Shown here: positions 23,301 to 35,850 of the stretch, piece by piece
How the letters are laid out: every line of letters begins with the position of its first letter
Position numbering within the stretch: the first letter of the stretch is position 1
Assembly: GCA_015680685.1 (NCBI GenBank)
Contig: MNCI01034636.1
Coordinates: 1,200,563 to 1,264,562, forward strand
Direction of reading: 5' to 3'
From: Gnetum montanum
Taxonomy: Eukaryota > Streptophyta > Gnetopsida > Gnetales > Gnetaceae
Length of the DNA: 64,000 nt
Program-made: the position numbers and the translations under genes
The notes under the pieces: model-generated
Database searches by the model: none
What the model was told of the DNA's origin: nothing
The model's input: only the letters and a program-made list of their open reading frames with translations

Positions 23301-24706
23301 TTGATGAGATTCAAAGACGCATCTCTACAAAGGCAAGGTAACCCATGAATAGACATTAAAGCAATGGATGCATTACAAAATTTGAAGATTTTAGTTGCTA
23401 CTATGATTTTTGGATCCTCAATGTTTAATCACATAGTCCTTTGTTTTTAAAAGGGGTTAATTGCTTAGTATCTAGAAGACATTTTTTAAAAACATAACTA
23501 ATAGGAGATCGTAGTCTCTAGACTTGATCTTAGTGTTACAATTTAGGTATATTACTTTGATTACAAAAGAACAATCAAGATTACATCTTTGGAAAGAACA
23601 AGCTAATACTAAAAGGCCCAAGGGGAGAATACCACTCCTCCTACAATTGAAGCATTAAAATGGGAATAATGTTGGCACATATGCAGGGGAGCCTGTACCT
23701 TATCAACAACCTATATCTTTTAGACCATGGTTATAGGGAAAGTCTTCAAAGACTGTCAACAAAAGACACTTAGGTTGCAATATCTTTTACTCCAACACCC
23801 AAATCAAATAATGAGCAAGTAATAGGTACATTTATATTAAGCCTAGTAATGTATCTAAGGTAAAAGTATGAGCTTTCTTTTGCTCATGTTACATTTTGGA
23901 TCTTTACCTTAAACTGAATTTCTTGATGATTTATTTTGACATATTTACATCTATTTATGAGCATCGTGTTAAGGATCTTTTTGGTTGTTTTTGATCTTTT
24001 GAGATATTTAGCATGAGAAGTTGTATTGCTTTGACATTTCTTGTGAGTATTTGATCTAGGTCCTAAAAGTTGAATGTACATGTATTTACTCTCATTGTCA
24101 TAGAATTGCTATGCCTTATATTTTTGTTCATGTCTTAAAAGGAAAAGAATATTGGATGATTGTAGAATCATGAGATATTGGTTATTTATTACTAATGGAT
24201 TATTGGTTTAAAGATAGGTTACTTGATCTTTAGTGGTCAAACTTTGGACTTCGGCCTTTGGTTTTAAATACTCGTAGACATCAATTGAAAGGAATGGCTT
24301 AGTTGTGTTTAAATTAGTTACACCTTATTAATTTTAACTTTGTTTGTGAATAGATAAGGGACATCTCTTAATGGAATTTGGTTTTCCATCATTTTCCCTA
24401 TGAAATCAATGCTAAGGATGTGTACTCTTCAATTGATATCCATCATGTTTTCTTTTTTAGATAAATGTTTGTATCTCTATGGGATTATCATATGATGTTA
24501 TGTGATTTTATCTTATGGAAATTTATTGAGGATGTTTAGATAGGTACTTTTCATGATCCTCTCCTTTTGGGTGATATCCAAAAGGGGGAGAGTTTTGCAA
24601 TTTTGGTCATGCATACTATATGATGCTCTTTTTATGATATATGTTTGGAGATAGGTTTTGTGATATGTTTAGTGCATTAATGAAGATAGATTGATTGTAT
24701 TTTGCT
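23301..24706. other. E3 interior, no coding sequence recognised
   Basis: AT-rich, no copia pol motif. Near 24580 a CCAAAAGGGGGAGAG word resembles the purine-rich motif after pol in plant copia elements, so this is probably the post-pol part of E3. Confidence 0.5.
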
Positions 24707-24731
24707 ACACACACAGACACACACACACACA
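24707..24731. repeat. (AC)n microsatellite
   Basis: AC run with a single G interruption. Confidence 0.9.
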
Positions 24732-24795
24732 AATGCTTATGCTTTTATTGTCATTGTATTATGCTCACCCATTTTCTCAAGTTTTGGAAATCACC

Positions 24796-24809
24796 AAAAA
24801 TGGGGAGAT
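24796..24809 (+). other. polypurine tract of E3
   Basis: AAAAATGGGGAGAT directly before the 3' LTR start TGTTGACC; a typical plant copia PPT. Confidence 0.85.
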
Positions 24810-25958
24810 TGTTGACCTTTTGGTATGTCAAAAACTTAGAAAATGTAGAATGTGGAAAATGTATTTGTATTGCCTTGTAGGTCTAAGGATAGGAGAAGAT
24901 CATGATGAGATCAAGACAATAGCATAATAAAGAGATTTAATGTATCAACATAGTAGATTAGGACAAAGATAAAACCTTGAGTTAGAACAAGACCTACATT
25001 CAAATGACAAGAAGATCCAAGACATCAAAAAATAGCTAAACTAGAATAAGAGTTATGTTGGAATGACAAAATAAGAGCTAGGATACAAGAGGAGTCTACA
25101 AGATAGATGTTTTGGGGATTGCCAAGATGCTAACATATTAGAGCAATGATTCCAAGTTCAATGTGCTTGTAGGGTAGATGTCTCAAAGTGGTAGTAGTGT
25201 CTAACTCTTGGAAAAAAGACATCTAAGGCTAGATGTCTACAACTTTAGGTTGATGTCTTTATAGAATTAACAGTGTTGATAAAAAGACATTTCCGCTTCA
25301 AATTAGATGTCTCAGATAGTCATTATCTAATTGTTGGATGAATTTCAAGGGGTTTTTAGAAGCTCAAAGAGTATAAAACAAGGTGGAATTTGTGAGAAAG
25401 AAGTGGAACCATTTATTAAATATCTCTCCTTAGCTACTCCAAAAGTGAATTTGCTTTGTTCTTCATCCTTTTCATCATTTTTAATGTGTTGTATGTACTA
25501 AGAACCCTATTACAAGGAATTTTTAATTTAAGTTACTCTTTCCTTGATTTTTTTCTTCTTACTTATAAGCCCTACAAGGTTGATGTGCTTCTTGCGAGAA
25601 GGTAGCTTGTGAGCCTGTCAGGATCTTACGAGATTGAGTGGTTTGGCATTGACAAAAAACTTTGATGTAGAGCTCAAATTTTGCAAAGGTTGTGGGATCC
25701 TTTAAATTACATTTTGAGCTTTTTGGATCCTTTTGTATTTGAATGCTCGAGTGGAGCTCAAATATTGTAAAGTATGTGGTATCCTTGAAACCATATTTTT
25801 TTAAGAAATAAAGTTTGGAGCTATGCAAGGATTCTACCCTTTGAGTGTGGAGGTATCCAAGTTGGGGAACCATGTAAAAACTATGTGTGGTTTTTGTTGG
25901 CTGTATTTCTTTTAATTGGAGAACTTATTCAACCCCCCTTCTAAGTTCTTGATCCTTA
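24810..25958 (+). repeat. 3' LTR of E3
   Basis: 1149 bp starting TGTTGACCTTTTGGTATGTC, matching 21011-22200; it ends GATCCTTA, where the partner ends GATTCTCA. AGATGTCT-type cluster at about 25180-25325. Confidence 0.85.
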
Positions 25959-26419
25959 GGAAATTCATCATAATTAGTGAATCAAACTTGTAATCTTTTA
26001 CCATGACTCATGATATTTTAAAATTTAAATTTCTCACTGTTATTCATTACCATGACTCATGAAACCCTAGTGGTACACTCATGGAATCCTCAATTTCATT
26101 ATTTACTATTTATTATAGATCATGAGTTGTGGTCTAGTCATGATCTACTTGTGATCATGGATCATGACTCATGTTATAATACCACCACTTGTGGTAAAAT
26201 TATTTTCTATATTTGTCATCCAATTTTGATAAAATTTTAGAATTTTGATGAAGGATTCATCCACTTGAAATTCCAACAATCTTATCTCATGGACATTGAG
26301 TACTCTTTTATGAAATTATGACTCATTACTTACTACATAGTAGCTTCTAAAAATTAACTTTAATTTAGACATCTAAGTCTAAATTATGAGTAATGGGACA
26401 TCTAAAACTCACCTTCAAT
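25959..26419. other. intergenic, CATGACTCATG-rich
   Basis: Words CCATGACTCATGA, CATGAGTTGTGGT and TCATGATCTACTTGTGATCA recur between 25990 and 26205; similar words lie on the other side of E3 (20760-20990), so E3 probably inserted into a pre-existing block of this type. No gene. Confidence 0.55.
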
Positions 26420-27760
26420 GCATAACTATGTGATGACAAAATTCCATGTATTATTTATTATTAATTACTTAGAAATATATGAATAGAAATACATTGTTTT
26501 CATCTAATTCATTTCTCATCACAAGGCTATGTTATAAGAACTAATAGTTGCATTTCCATTATTAAATTTCTTATAGTTCATTTTGAGAACCTACTCTTCA
26601 TCAGTCGACCATGTGAGGAGCCATAGTTATTTATGAAAAAGCTATATTATAAAGATAATCCTCATTGCTATTTACTACAAGTTTAATTTTTCATTTATTA
26701 GAGAATGAATATTTAAATTTCATATGCCAACTCTTCATCACTCAACCTTGTGATGAACTAGGCGTCATCTTTGAAGAATCTTTTGAAAAAATGTGTCTTT
26801 CACTAAATAATTATCATTATCCAGTTGCATGATGAGAAGAATTTCATCTATAAACAAATTCCATAGAGAAGTGGATTTTGGTTCTATACAAATATCTTAA
26901 TGACTTATTAGAAAAAGAAGCTACATTCAAATTTTTTATAACATGCTCTCATTATATAGTCATGTCATCTGATGAGCTAGAGTTTGTCTCTAAATAATCT
27001 TCAATGTGAAGATAAATTTAAAATCTCTTAAAACATGTATTTACTATGTGATTTGTTAGTTGAACTAAAATTTTCCTTAGCTTTTCCTCATTACATAACC
27101 ATGTGATAAGAGAGCTTTCTTTAATGAATGAACTTTCATTATAAATTTAATTTAAATGTTATAAAATCAATTGAATTACTTACAAAATTTTGATGTTGAA
27201 CTATAATTTCCCATTACATGGACTCAATACATGGCCATGTGATGATCCAATTTCATCTTTAAATAAGCTTTCATGTGGAAATAAATTTTGAATTAAGGTA
27301 AAAGGTTTAGTTACCTAGAGAATTTGATAGTTGAACTGGAATTTTTCTTATCTTATTCTTATTACACAATAGTGTGATGAGTAAGAGTTCATCTATGAAT
27401 AAGCTTTTTCTAGTAGTGAAATTTAAATTTCATGAAATTGAATGAATTACTTAGGAAATTAAGCAGATGATTTGAATTTTTCCTTAACTTACCCTCATCG
27501 CAAGATCATGTGATGAGTGAAAGTTCATCTTTGAATAAGGCTCCATGTGATAAATTGTAAAAAGGTTAAAGCATTTTAAGTACATGGGAAATTTTGAAGT
27601 TGAGTTGAAATTTTCTTTGGCTTGTGCTCATCACACTACTATGTGATGAGCAAAAGTTCATTTATGAACAAGCTTATATTTGAATTTTGAAAAATTAATT
27701 GAGTTTCTTAGAAAATTCACAACTAAACTAGAATTTCATTAAAACATTTTATTTAATTAG
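26420..27760. repeat. degenerate ~135-bp tandem array
   Basis: A core ATGTGATGA(G), usually preceded by CTCATCACA or CTCATTACA, occurs at about 26427, 26611, 26749, 26829, 26966, 27101, 27237, 27372, 27508 and 27641. The last six steps are 135, 136, 135, 136, 133 and the like. Between cores there are shared words such as AAGTTCATCTATGAATAAGC and GAATTACTTAGGAAATT. The core and its upstream word form an inverted repeat. Units have diverged; no ORF. Satellite-like relic. Confidence 0.75.
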
Positions 27761-30688
27761 AAATGTTAATAGTGGAATTATAGTTCTCCACTAATGATTT
27801 GACAAAAATTCCATTTGTACATTAGTAAAAATAATAAGAAAAAAACATTAATTATGTAGTCATTGCATTTTCTTTGTGTTTAATGTAATTTTATTTTATT
27901 AATATGATAATAGAAGATGTCTATACATTCCAAAGTATTATAAAATAATTATATTTATTTTAAAAAGTTGTTATGAAATGATAATTTTAACAAATAATTG
28001 CACTATGGTAATTTTCAAAAATAATTATAGTAATTTTGAGAAAGAGTTAGAGTAAATTTAGATAAGATACAGTAATTTCCATAAACATGTTGATACTTGC
28101 ATGGAAGACATTTCATCAAATACTTCAATAGGAATGAAGTATTTGATAAACATTAAATCAAATAAACTATTGAACTATCTCCAACAATAAAACTAGGAGC
28201 TTAGTAGAGCAACATACATCAATAAACATTTGGCACAGCTAGAGGGTAAAAATAGCTATAGTAGGAGTGGGATAAACTAAAGGAGCTATGGCTAGGTTAG
28301 TATCATGAAATTGCACTATAAAAGCATAAGAGATCTCAAGATGGTGTAAGATTTGAAGAATATCATGAGACATCATTGATGATGCGGTAAGAAGATAGTA
28401 GTTGGAGAAAACCATAATGTAGAAGAGTGTAGGATAGGGAACCATAACATATAAGATCACAACATGAAACCAAGGAAATAATAATCATAATGAAAATGAT
28501 TAAATGATTTTGATGATGATAGAATAATTGGTTATATTTCAAAAGAAAAGTAGCAATAACTATAGAAGCAGTGCTAACATAGAAATCAATAATGATGGAG
28601 TGCTTAGTTACAACACTAGAATAAGAGTGATGGTGGTGGTAGATCTTAAGGATAGCTAGTCATAGAAAAAGGTGAAAGTGAAAAAAAATTTAAATAATTC
28701 AAATATTTATTTATTTTATATGAATTATCTATATAAAAGTTATTTTGGAATTAAATGTGGCACAAGCATTTAGTTAGAATACATACTTAAGGAGATGTGA
28801 CCAGTTCAAGAATCGCTAGAAATACTCTTAATTATGATACTTTATTTTGGTAGTTTAAAATAGTTTTTTATATAAATGCATTAGGAAACTCATATATTTT
28901 AGTCATTGCAACTATAAAATATTTTATATATAATTTGCATATAAGATAGTTGAAAGTGTATGTCCTGGAAAAGTTAATCAAGATTTAACTTTCAACAAAC
29001 TAGAAAACACCTTCAGAATGATTAATAAGACATTTTCTTATCTCTAAAGTAAATATCACCTTAAGGATGTTACATAAGATAATCCTCGTACCACTATAAA
29101 CATCACCATATTCTCATCATCATCCATTTCAAACTCCTACTATTACTCAAAAGTTTATTTACTTTTAGTCTACTCTTCAAATTTTTATTTCAATGTTCAA
29201 AAATTTTCAATGAAGAGAAGGTGTTTAAAATGGAGGATGGGGAGAAGGATATGATGTTATATACAATGGTGTCATTACGGTCTTGTGAAACATCCTTAAG
29301 GATAAAGCTATTTTAAAGGTAAGAAAATATCTTGTAGATCATCCTTAAGGCATTTTCTAGTTCATTAAAAAGTCAAAGCTTGGTTGAATTTTTTCTTGTG
29401 ATGAGTATTTTAGATTTCATGTTGGGTTCAGTTATGAGGTGATCTTAAATGCATTTGAAAAATCTTGAAAAAGTCTATATCTTAAAAAAATTTAGCTTAA
29501 TTAGAGTTATTCAATTAGTTTAAGTTAGCTCAGAAAATTATCACTTAGCATTATTTCATTTTATTAAAATGCTTTACCATGAGTCCTGGAATAATCCTGT
29601 GAGTCATGGTTGATAATCACAAGTCTTGATGAAGTTATGGTTAATCTTTTTAGATGATTTTTAAGGTCAAAATTAGTGATCACATCATGGTTTAGTTCTT
29701 AGAATATCATGAGTTGGCCAAGAGTCATTGTTAAGTCATTACACTAGAGAAATCTTGAATATCTTTAAAATTTAAAATTAGATTTGAGTAATACTTGATT
29801 CGTTAGTGGCATCTTGAGCTACTAAACAAAATGAAGTGTTGAAGGAATTCTTAAATTCAATTTGAAAAAATTTTAATTAATCCAACTTGAATGAATTTTA
29901 AACTTTTAGATTGGCTAGTGAGATAGATCTATAATGACCATGATGAAAATACTTTGATAAAAAACCTTGATGGTAATAACTTACTAATGGATTTTTTGAT
30001 AATTGATGATGAAGATGTTAGAAATTACTATTATTTTTTGTATAATAGAAATAATGGATGAATACGATATTGAAAACTAAAAGTTGATGAGATGAAGATA
30101 TCATGGTGTCTAGACTATGGAATGTAAAAAAGATTTGTAGCTTAATATTTTATATTACTTCTAGCATTTCTACAATCATATTTTTCCCACATATTTATAG
30201 ATATGTGATGAGTCCATAATGCTATTTGATAAGACAAAGTTATTTACGTGAAAAATTAGTTAAAAAATGAATAGATGTACGAGATTATGGCCTAAATCTA
30301 AGTACATGCACCCATCAATCTTTTTCTAAAAGAAAAAAATAATAAAATTTCTAACTTATCTTATGTGGCATAAAAATCCAAATAATGTTTACATGACTTT
30401 GGCTTCTATTTTAATAAAGAGCCAGATTAGCTTCACTTGATCTATCTTTTCTTGAAATTTGATCTTTGTCTTCTTTCTTTGACTTAATTTTACTATATTT
30501 TGATACTTAAATATGAAATTCTAGTATCTTGAACTTTGGCTTATTGAATCCATTTATTTGTGTATCTTTTAATCGAAAACCTTAGGAAATGGAGTGGATT
30601 GAGTATGAGTGACCAAAGTACATACTAGAACCAATAATTTCAGATAATTTCATTCTATTTTCAAACTTTAACATGAAGCTACTACACT
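27761..30688. other. AT-rich intergenic DNA, no gene seen
   Basis: No convincing ORF. 28230-28680 is slightly G-richer with GTGGTGGTAG-type words. 29570-29740 holds CATGAGTC/GAGTCATGG words. Nothing else identified. Confidence 0.55.
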
Positions 30689-31263
30689 TGTGTCATATCA
30701 TCTCTAGATGTCATGGAAAATGTTAAATATACGTTATATTAGACATTATGTGTAAGAAGAAAATATACCAAATGTCAAATATATGCAACATTCAACATTA
30801 TGCGTAAAGAAAATAATTAGATAGTGTGTAGAAAGAGAAAGAAAAGAACACTTCATTAATTTGGAATAGTATATATGGATCATGTTTTGAGAGTGTTCCT
30901 TGGGGTTCTTTTCCTTTGACATCTATCCCTTATAGGAAATCGAGCACTACCATCATAGTTAGGCCCATAACTAGTTAGAAGGAATGGCTAATCCACTTCC
31001 TATCCCACTTCACCTAGCTCTCATGACTTGTCTTTTCTAGATCCGCTACTCCATGCTGGCATGACCTATAAGCTTAGGTATAAATGCCTTAGGTCAAACC
31101 CCCAAAGGTTACCTCAAGAGACATGTTCATTATTACAATGCAGCCTTTAGTGTCTTAATTACAACATGCCATTTCAGGCCTTGTTACAATAGAGATAACA
31201 CTTATTATGAAGAGGCACCATCTTCATTATTCAAAAACATCATTTGGGAATGGGGACATTACA
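30689..31263 (-). mobile_element. solo LTR T4, perfect TSD ACACT
   Basis: 575 bp, same family as the T1 LTRs, running from TGTGTCATATCATC to GGGGACATTACA on the plus strand (minus start TGTAATGTCCCC). ACACT occurs at 30684-30688 and 31264-31268. No internal sequence, so a solo LTR. Confidence 0.9.
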
Positions 31264-31295
31264 ACACTCTAATTAGATTAATTATGGAGGATGAG

Positions 31296-31811
31296 TGTGA
31301 CATCCTATTCCTAGATGTCATGCTAAATGTTGAATAAATGTAACATTTGACATTATGCATAAGGAAAATAATAGCCAAAATGTAGAAGCAAAATAAAAAT
31401 AATACTTTATTAATGTAAAATAATGTATTTATTTCATGCTCTAACGTTGGGGTTATCCTATTTTAGCATCTATCTCTTAGAGGTAATTCAACACTATCAC
31501 CATAGTTAGGTCTATCACTAAGTAGAAGAGATGGCTAGTCACCTTTCTATTTTGCTTCACCTAGCACTTGTTACTCATCTTTACTGACATGAAAAATTTA
31601 TTTTCATATGACCTCTAATGCTCAACTATAAATACCTTAGGTCAAACCTCCAAAGGTCATCTTGAGAGACTTACTTGTTATTATGATGTGCCCTTTTAAG
31701 TCTTAATTACAACTTGGCCTTCCAAGGCTTATTATAATAATTATAATACTTGTTAAGAAGAAATAATATCTTTGTTATGGAGTAGCATCATTTTAGAAGG
31801 GGGACATGATA
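31296..31811 (-). repeat. 3' LTR of Tb (T5)
   Basis: 516 bp from TGTGACATCCTATTCC to GACATGATA; same family as T1/T4, with more small deletions. It starts only 32 bp after T4. Confidence 0.8.
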
Positions 31812-32269
31812 ATCTACCCTTAGGTTTCATTCATCCTTGAATGAGTCCATGTTCATTTTCTTTTTCTAGCTTTAATATTTCTTCCATGTTCTAATACTCC
31901 AATACTTTGATTTTTCCTTAACAAATAAGATTAAATATTCTAATGTTATCTTGATTATTCTACAAACAAAATATAAGAAAAAAAAATATGGGAATTAAAT
32001 ATTATTTTATCAATACTTATATTCATTCTCTAAGGTAATGACAAGAGGTAAATTAAGGATCTATCAACCACCAATCACTAATCCTAATTAAGATTACACA
32101 AAGTGCAAGTCATATTTAGTTATCCAAGTAAACGTAAGACAAATCCTTATTTTCAATTTGCATTACCCTAAGATATTTTACCTACCTAATTAAAATACAA
32201 ATTGAATAATGAAAAAAAAATAAGATTATGAGTAAAAGTAAGAATAAGAGTCTCCCTAATTTTGATCAA

Positions 32270-33300
32270 CCTCAAGGATCAATGGAAGTAGTTTTAGTTT
32301 CACCATAAGGGATATATGATCAAATGGCCTTGTTTAGGATGGTAGGGCTTGATCTTACTTTTCAATTTCTTACTTAGGAATTAACTCTAGTAGCTTGTTA
32401 ACTTGGAAGAATCAATTATCTTAACAAATATAGTCTAGTGTCATTGTGAAGAATGATGCTGACCTATCTTCATTAGTCATTGAAGCATAATTAGAGAATT
32501 GTGATTCTTGATAAGTGTTATTCATTAATATCATCTGTTCTTGAATTCTAGGATTTAAATTATCTATTAAAGATTCAAAGTAAGTGGAATATGCACTGGC
32601 TAATGGAATTTCATGTTGAATTAATGAAAACATACTCTTCAAATCAAGTTCGTCTTTCATAGGTTCTTGTACACATCCATATTTTAAGAATTGAAACATA
32701 ATACTTCCAACTTTCACATTGAAGTCTCTGCAGATGATGAATGCCATTAGATTAAGATTGGTATGGGTTAGGAATAACTTATTCTATAAGAGTTCTTCAA
32801 TTTGATTAATCAAGTAGACTACCTAATAAAGTCTAACATTTGGACATGTTGATTTGACAATTAAATGTATGTTGACCATACATATACATCTTCATGATAC
32901 TAGATTTTAAATATCAATACCACTACTATGTGGCTTGTCTAGAATCTAAAATATTCTTTCCTTTCCATAATTTGAAGTTCTAGAATTTCAAAAATCATAT
33001 CTTCTAATCTCCATTCAAATCTTTGTACCAATTCAAACTTGGTTTCCTTATAAAAGATTACACAGCCACTCATGGTATGACTCTTGTAATGGGGTAATCT
33101 ATATGGATCAAAAGAAAAACTTCCACAAGAACCTTTTTTCTTGTAAATACCTTTGTATCCTAATTTTTTTAAATTAGGTTGAAATTGGTCTAAAAATTCC
33201 AAAGACTTCTTGTAGGAATAAGAAATCAACATTTAAATATTATAATTCTTCTAGGATGCATGGTTATTGATAGTCATGCCAATCCAAGGCTAAAGATGAT
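32270..33300 (-). pseudogene. captured CCR4-type deadenylase (EEP domain) fragment, copy 2
   Basis: Parallel to copy 1 and collinear with it including flanks. Minus-strand order: NVDFLFLQEV (about 33230-33200), LKKLGYKGIYKKK, CVIFYKETKFELVQRFEWRL, a decayed NTH (MVNIHLI), CRDFNVKVGSIMFQFL (about 32735), HEIPLASAYSTYFES, TMTLDYIC and FDHI (about 32325). Frames 33232-32939 and 32747-32421 are the longest open parts. Both copies keep different residues of the presumed source (CRDFN here, DVLCLQEV in copy 1). Stops throughout; not functional. Independent decay of two copies next to the same PPT and LTR shows the gene fragment was part of the element before it spread. Confidence 0.8.
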
Positions 33301-33662
33301 CATAGTAGATGTTGTCTTTCACTAGCTAGGAACCTTGTAACCATGTTTTATGTTCCAACTTTTATTCTTGTTATTGGATTTTCTCTTGGGTCATTTCTTC
33401 TTATGGGTATTATACACCTTATTAAAACAAGATTATGATTCTCCATGATGTTTTTTTTGGATGATCTAGTTGTAGGTTGAATTGATATACATCTTCTTAA
33501 TCATTTTGTTTAACCAATTGATTCTTCAAATTATTATTTAATTCATTAGATTGGTAACAATTAGCTACATTACCTAGAATCTTAACAACCTTTCTACTCC
33601 CCTTAGGATACTAACACTAGTAATGTAACTAATGATACACTAGGGATTAGTGATCTAGGACT

Positions 33663-34649
33663 TGTTGAACTTTTGGTATGTCAAAACCTTTAAAAATGGA
33701 GTATATACTAGTGTGTTTGTGAGATATTGTAGGTCTAAGAAAGGTGAAAAAAAAATAATCTTAAGAATACCAAGATAAGAACATGAATTGACATTCTAGA
33801 ATACTAAAGTCCAATAAGAAAATTCAAGGATTTGGAGAATATCAAAAGGATGCAAGACATCTCGATTCTAAAGAAGCCATCTTAGAGATTGCCAAGATGT
33901 CTCATTCTACTATAACACATCTATACTAAGAAGCTCTTGTTTTAGAAAAGATGTCTCTACAAAACAATAGACATCTCAAGTTGTGAAAAGACATCTCAAC
34001 CAAGATGTCTTGGAATTGGTTAAGACATCTTATGAAAATAAAATGTCTTACCTACAAGATGGATAAACCTAGTAAGATGTCTCAAGCTCATGGAAGATGT
34101 CTCAACTAGCCATTTCTAGCCATTGTACAAATTCCAACAAACATATGATGTTAATAAGGCTATAAAAGAAAGCGATACCTTTTTGGAAAAAGCAAGCATT
34201 GTTGTAATTAAGAAATCATTGTATACATCCTTTGAGAATTTTGTACTTCATTTCTCTATCATTTACTAAATGTTTTATTATTTTCTTGAACCAAAAAGCA
34301 AGGAATTAGAAGTGTCATTCATTTTCTCCTTGATCTTTCTATTTTTCATTATAAGCCCTAAGGGGCTAGATGTGCTTCTTAAGAGAAGGAATGCTTTGAG
34401 CTTGTCAGGACCTTGAGGGATTAGATGTATTTCTGAGAGAAAAAATCCCTAGTGAAGCTCAAGAATTTGTAAAGGTTGTGATATTCTTGAAACTAAATTT
34501 TTTAACCAACAAATTTTGGAGGTGTGCAAGGATTCTACCCTCTGAGTGTGGTCATACCCAAGTTGGGGAACCATGTACATCTATTGTACAAGAATTGGGT
34601 CTCATTAGCAAGAACTTATTAAAACCCCCTTCTAAGTTCTCAATTCTCA
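33663..34649 (+). repeat. 5' LTR of E2
   Basis: 987 bp, TGTTGAACTTTTGG to AATTCTCA, matching 49838-50840. It carries a dense AGATGTCT/AGACATCT cluster at about 33857-34115. Confidence 0.88.
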
Positions 34650-34651
34650 AG

Positions 34652-34663
34652 TGGTATTAGAGC
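34652..34663 (+). other. PBS of E2 (initiator tRNA-Met)
   Basis: TGGTATTAGAGC, one transition from the plant consensus TGGTATCAGAGC, two bases after the LTR. Confidence 0.88.
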
Positions 34664-34734
34664 AAGGTACTCCTAGATTGAGTGTAACAACTTAGGAGTG
34701 CACTATGTAGAGAACATCTTATAATAAGTCAACA

Positions 34735-35850
34735 ATGTTCAATGGGATTGACTTCACATACTGGAAAGCATAGATACAAGGATTCTTTGAATCCATGGAA
34801 TTTGAAGTGTGGTAGTCTATCATAGAAGGATACACTCATTCCATTGATAGCTCTACAAGCATTGCACTACCAAGAGGTAAGTGATCTGATGATGACACAA
34901 ATAAGTTTATGTTTGATACAAGGGCTAGGAACTATCTTTACTATGCTCTTAGCAAACCTAAACTTAATAGAATAGATGGGCATAAAAATGCAAAGAAAAT
35001 TTGGAATGTTTTCAAGGGCACTTATGAAAGAACCTCAGTGATGAAACAATCCCCAAACTTCTAATCTTGCAATATAAATATAATAAGTTGAAAATGAAAG
35101 AAGGTAAAAGAATCAAAGATTATTTCTCTAAGGTTAATGATCTTGTGGTAGTAATTAGAGGTACAAGGGAAGAGCTACCTAAGAGTTAAGTTATCATTAA
35201 AATTATTAGAACTCTACTCCCTAAATTTAGACCCAAAATCACTAACATGGAAGAAATTAGAGATTTATCTATTCTCAAACTTGAATAATTACAAAGTGTT
35301 CTTATAGCATATGAAATGAATCTCATCAGTTAAGGTGCCATCAAAGAAAAATCTAATACACTTAAGAGTTCTTCAAAAGAAAAGGAGATCTCTAATTGTG
35401 ATGTAAACAATGATGATGAACTAGCTCTCGTAACAAGAAGAGTAGAAAGATGTTTTACAAGGAATGGAAAAAGTTACAATGAATTGGACATCAAAGATAA
35501 AGAAAAAGATAAGCAACCTAGAAATTATAATCTTAATATTTCTTCTATAAAATGTTGGATATGTTATGGAAGAGGCCATGTGGTCTTTGAATGTTCTAGT
35601 GCTAGTAGGTTACCAAAGAAGGAATCAATTAAAGAAGATAACAAGATCAAAATCTCTCCACCAACTAGGATGGTGAGTATAGTGAAGAAGAAATTGATAA
35701 TTCATCAAAGAACTCTGATCTTATTTGCATTTCTCTTGAAAGTGAAACTCCCATGGATGATTTTGAAGAATCTAAAGGTAATACTGAGGAAAGGCATAAT
35801 ATGTTGCATGAAGAAATTATTTCTTTTCAAAATTCATGCAACAAAATGAA
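34735..35850 (+). pseudogene. copia gag with CCHC zinc knuckle (E2)
   Basis: Begins MFNGIDFTYWKA, the copia Gag N-terminus, and continues through YYALSKPKLNRIDGHKNAKK (the usual 'A..IW..L...YEGT' region with IWNVFKGTYE) to an intact knuckle CWICYGRGHVVFEC at 35553-35594 (CX2CX4HX4C, nucleic-acid binding). Several stops and shifts precede the last open part (35484-35849). Gag would package the RNA into virus-like particles. Confidence 0.85.

Larger units (their letters stand above)
21011..25958 (+). mobile_element. Ty1/copia-like element E3, pol deleted
   Basis: Paired LTRs (21011-22200, 24810-25958), an initiator tRNA-Met PBS-like site, gag remnants, a D-type LTR fragment (about 23010-23300) and a clean PPT. 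No protease, integrase or RT is visible in the 2.6-kb interior, so it depended on other elements or was deleted after insertion. Flanking pentamers GTGAA and GGAAA match at only 3 of 5, so the TSD is not secure. LTR start and PBS resemble those of E2, so the two are related families. Confidence 0.8.
31296..33662 (-). mobile_element. T-type element Tb, left part (continues after 50840)
   Basis: Minus-oriented relative of T1: 3' LTR (31811-31296), PPT-like CCTAAGGGTAGATT (31825-31812), CCR4-like fragment and about 360 bp homologous to T1 12400-12800. It is cut at 33662/50841 by copia E2; a short continuation after 50841 looks like T1 near 12800. No second LTR found, so the right part is lost or too decayed. 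Confidence 0.7.

Noticed and set aside
33857-34115. CRISPR-like array of short repeats
   Set aside because: The repeats are 8 bp, irregularly spaced and in both orientations, inside LTRs of a plant genome.
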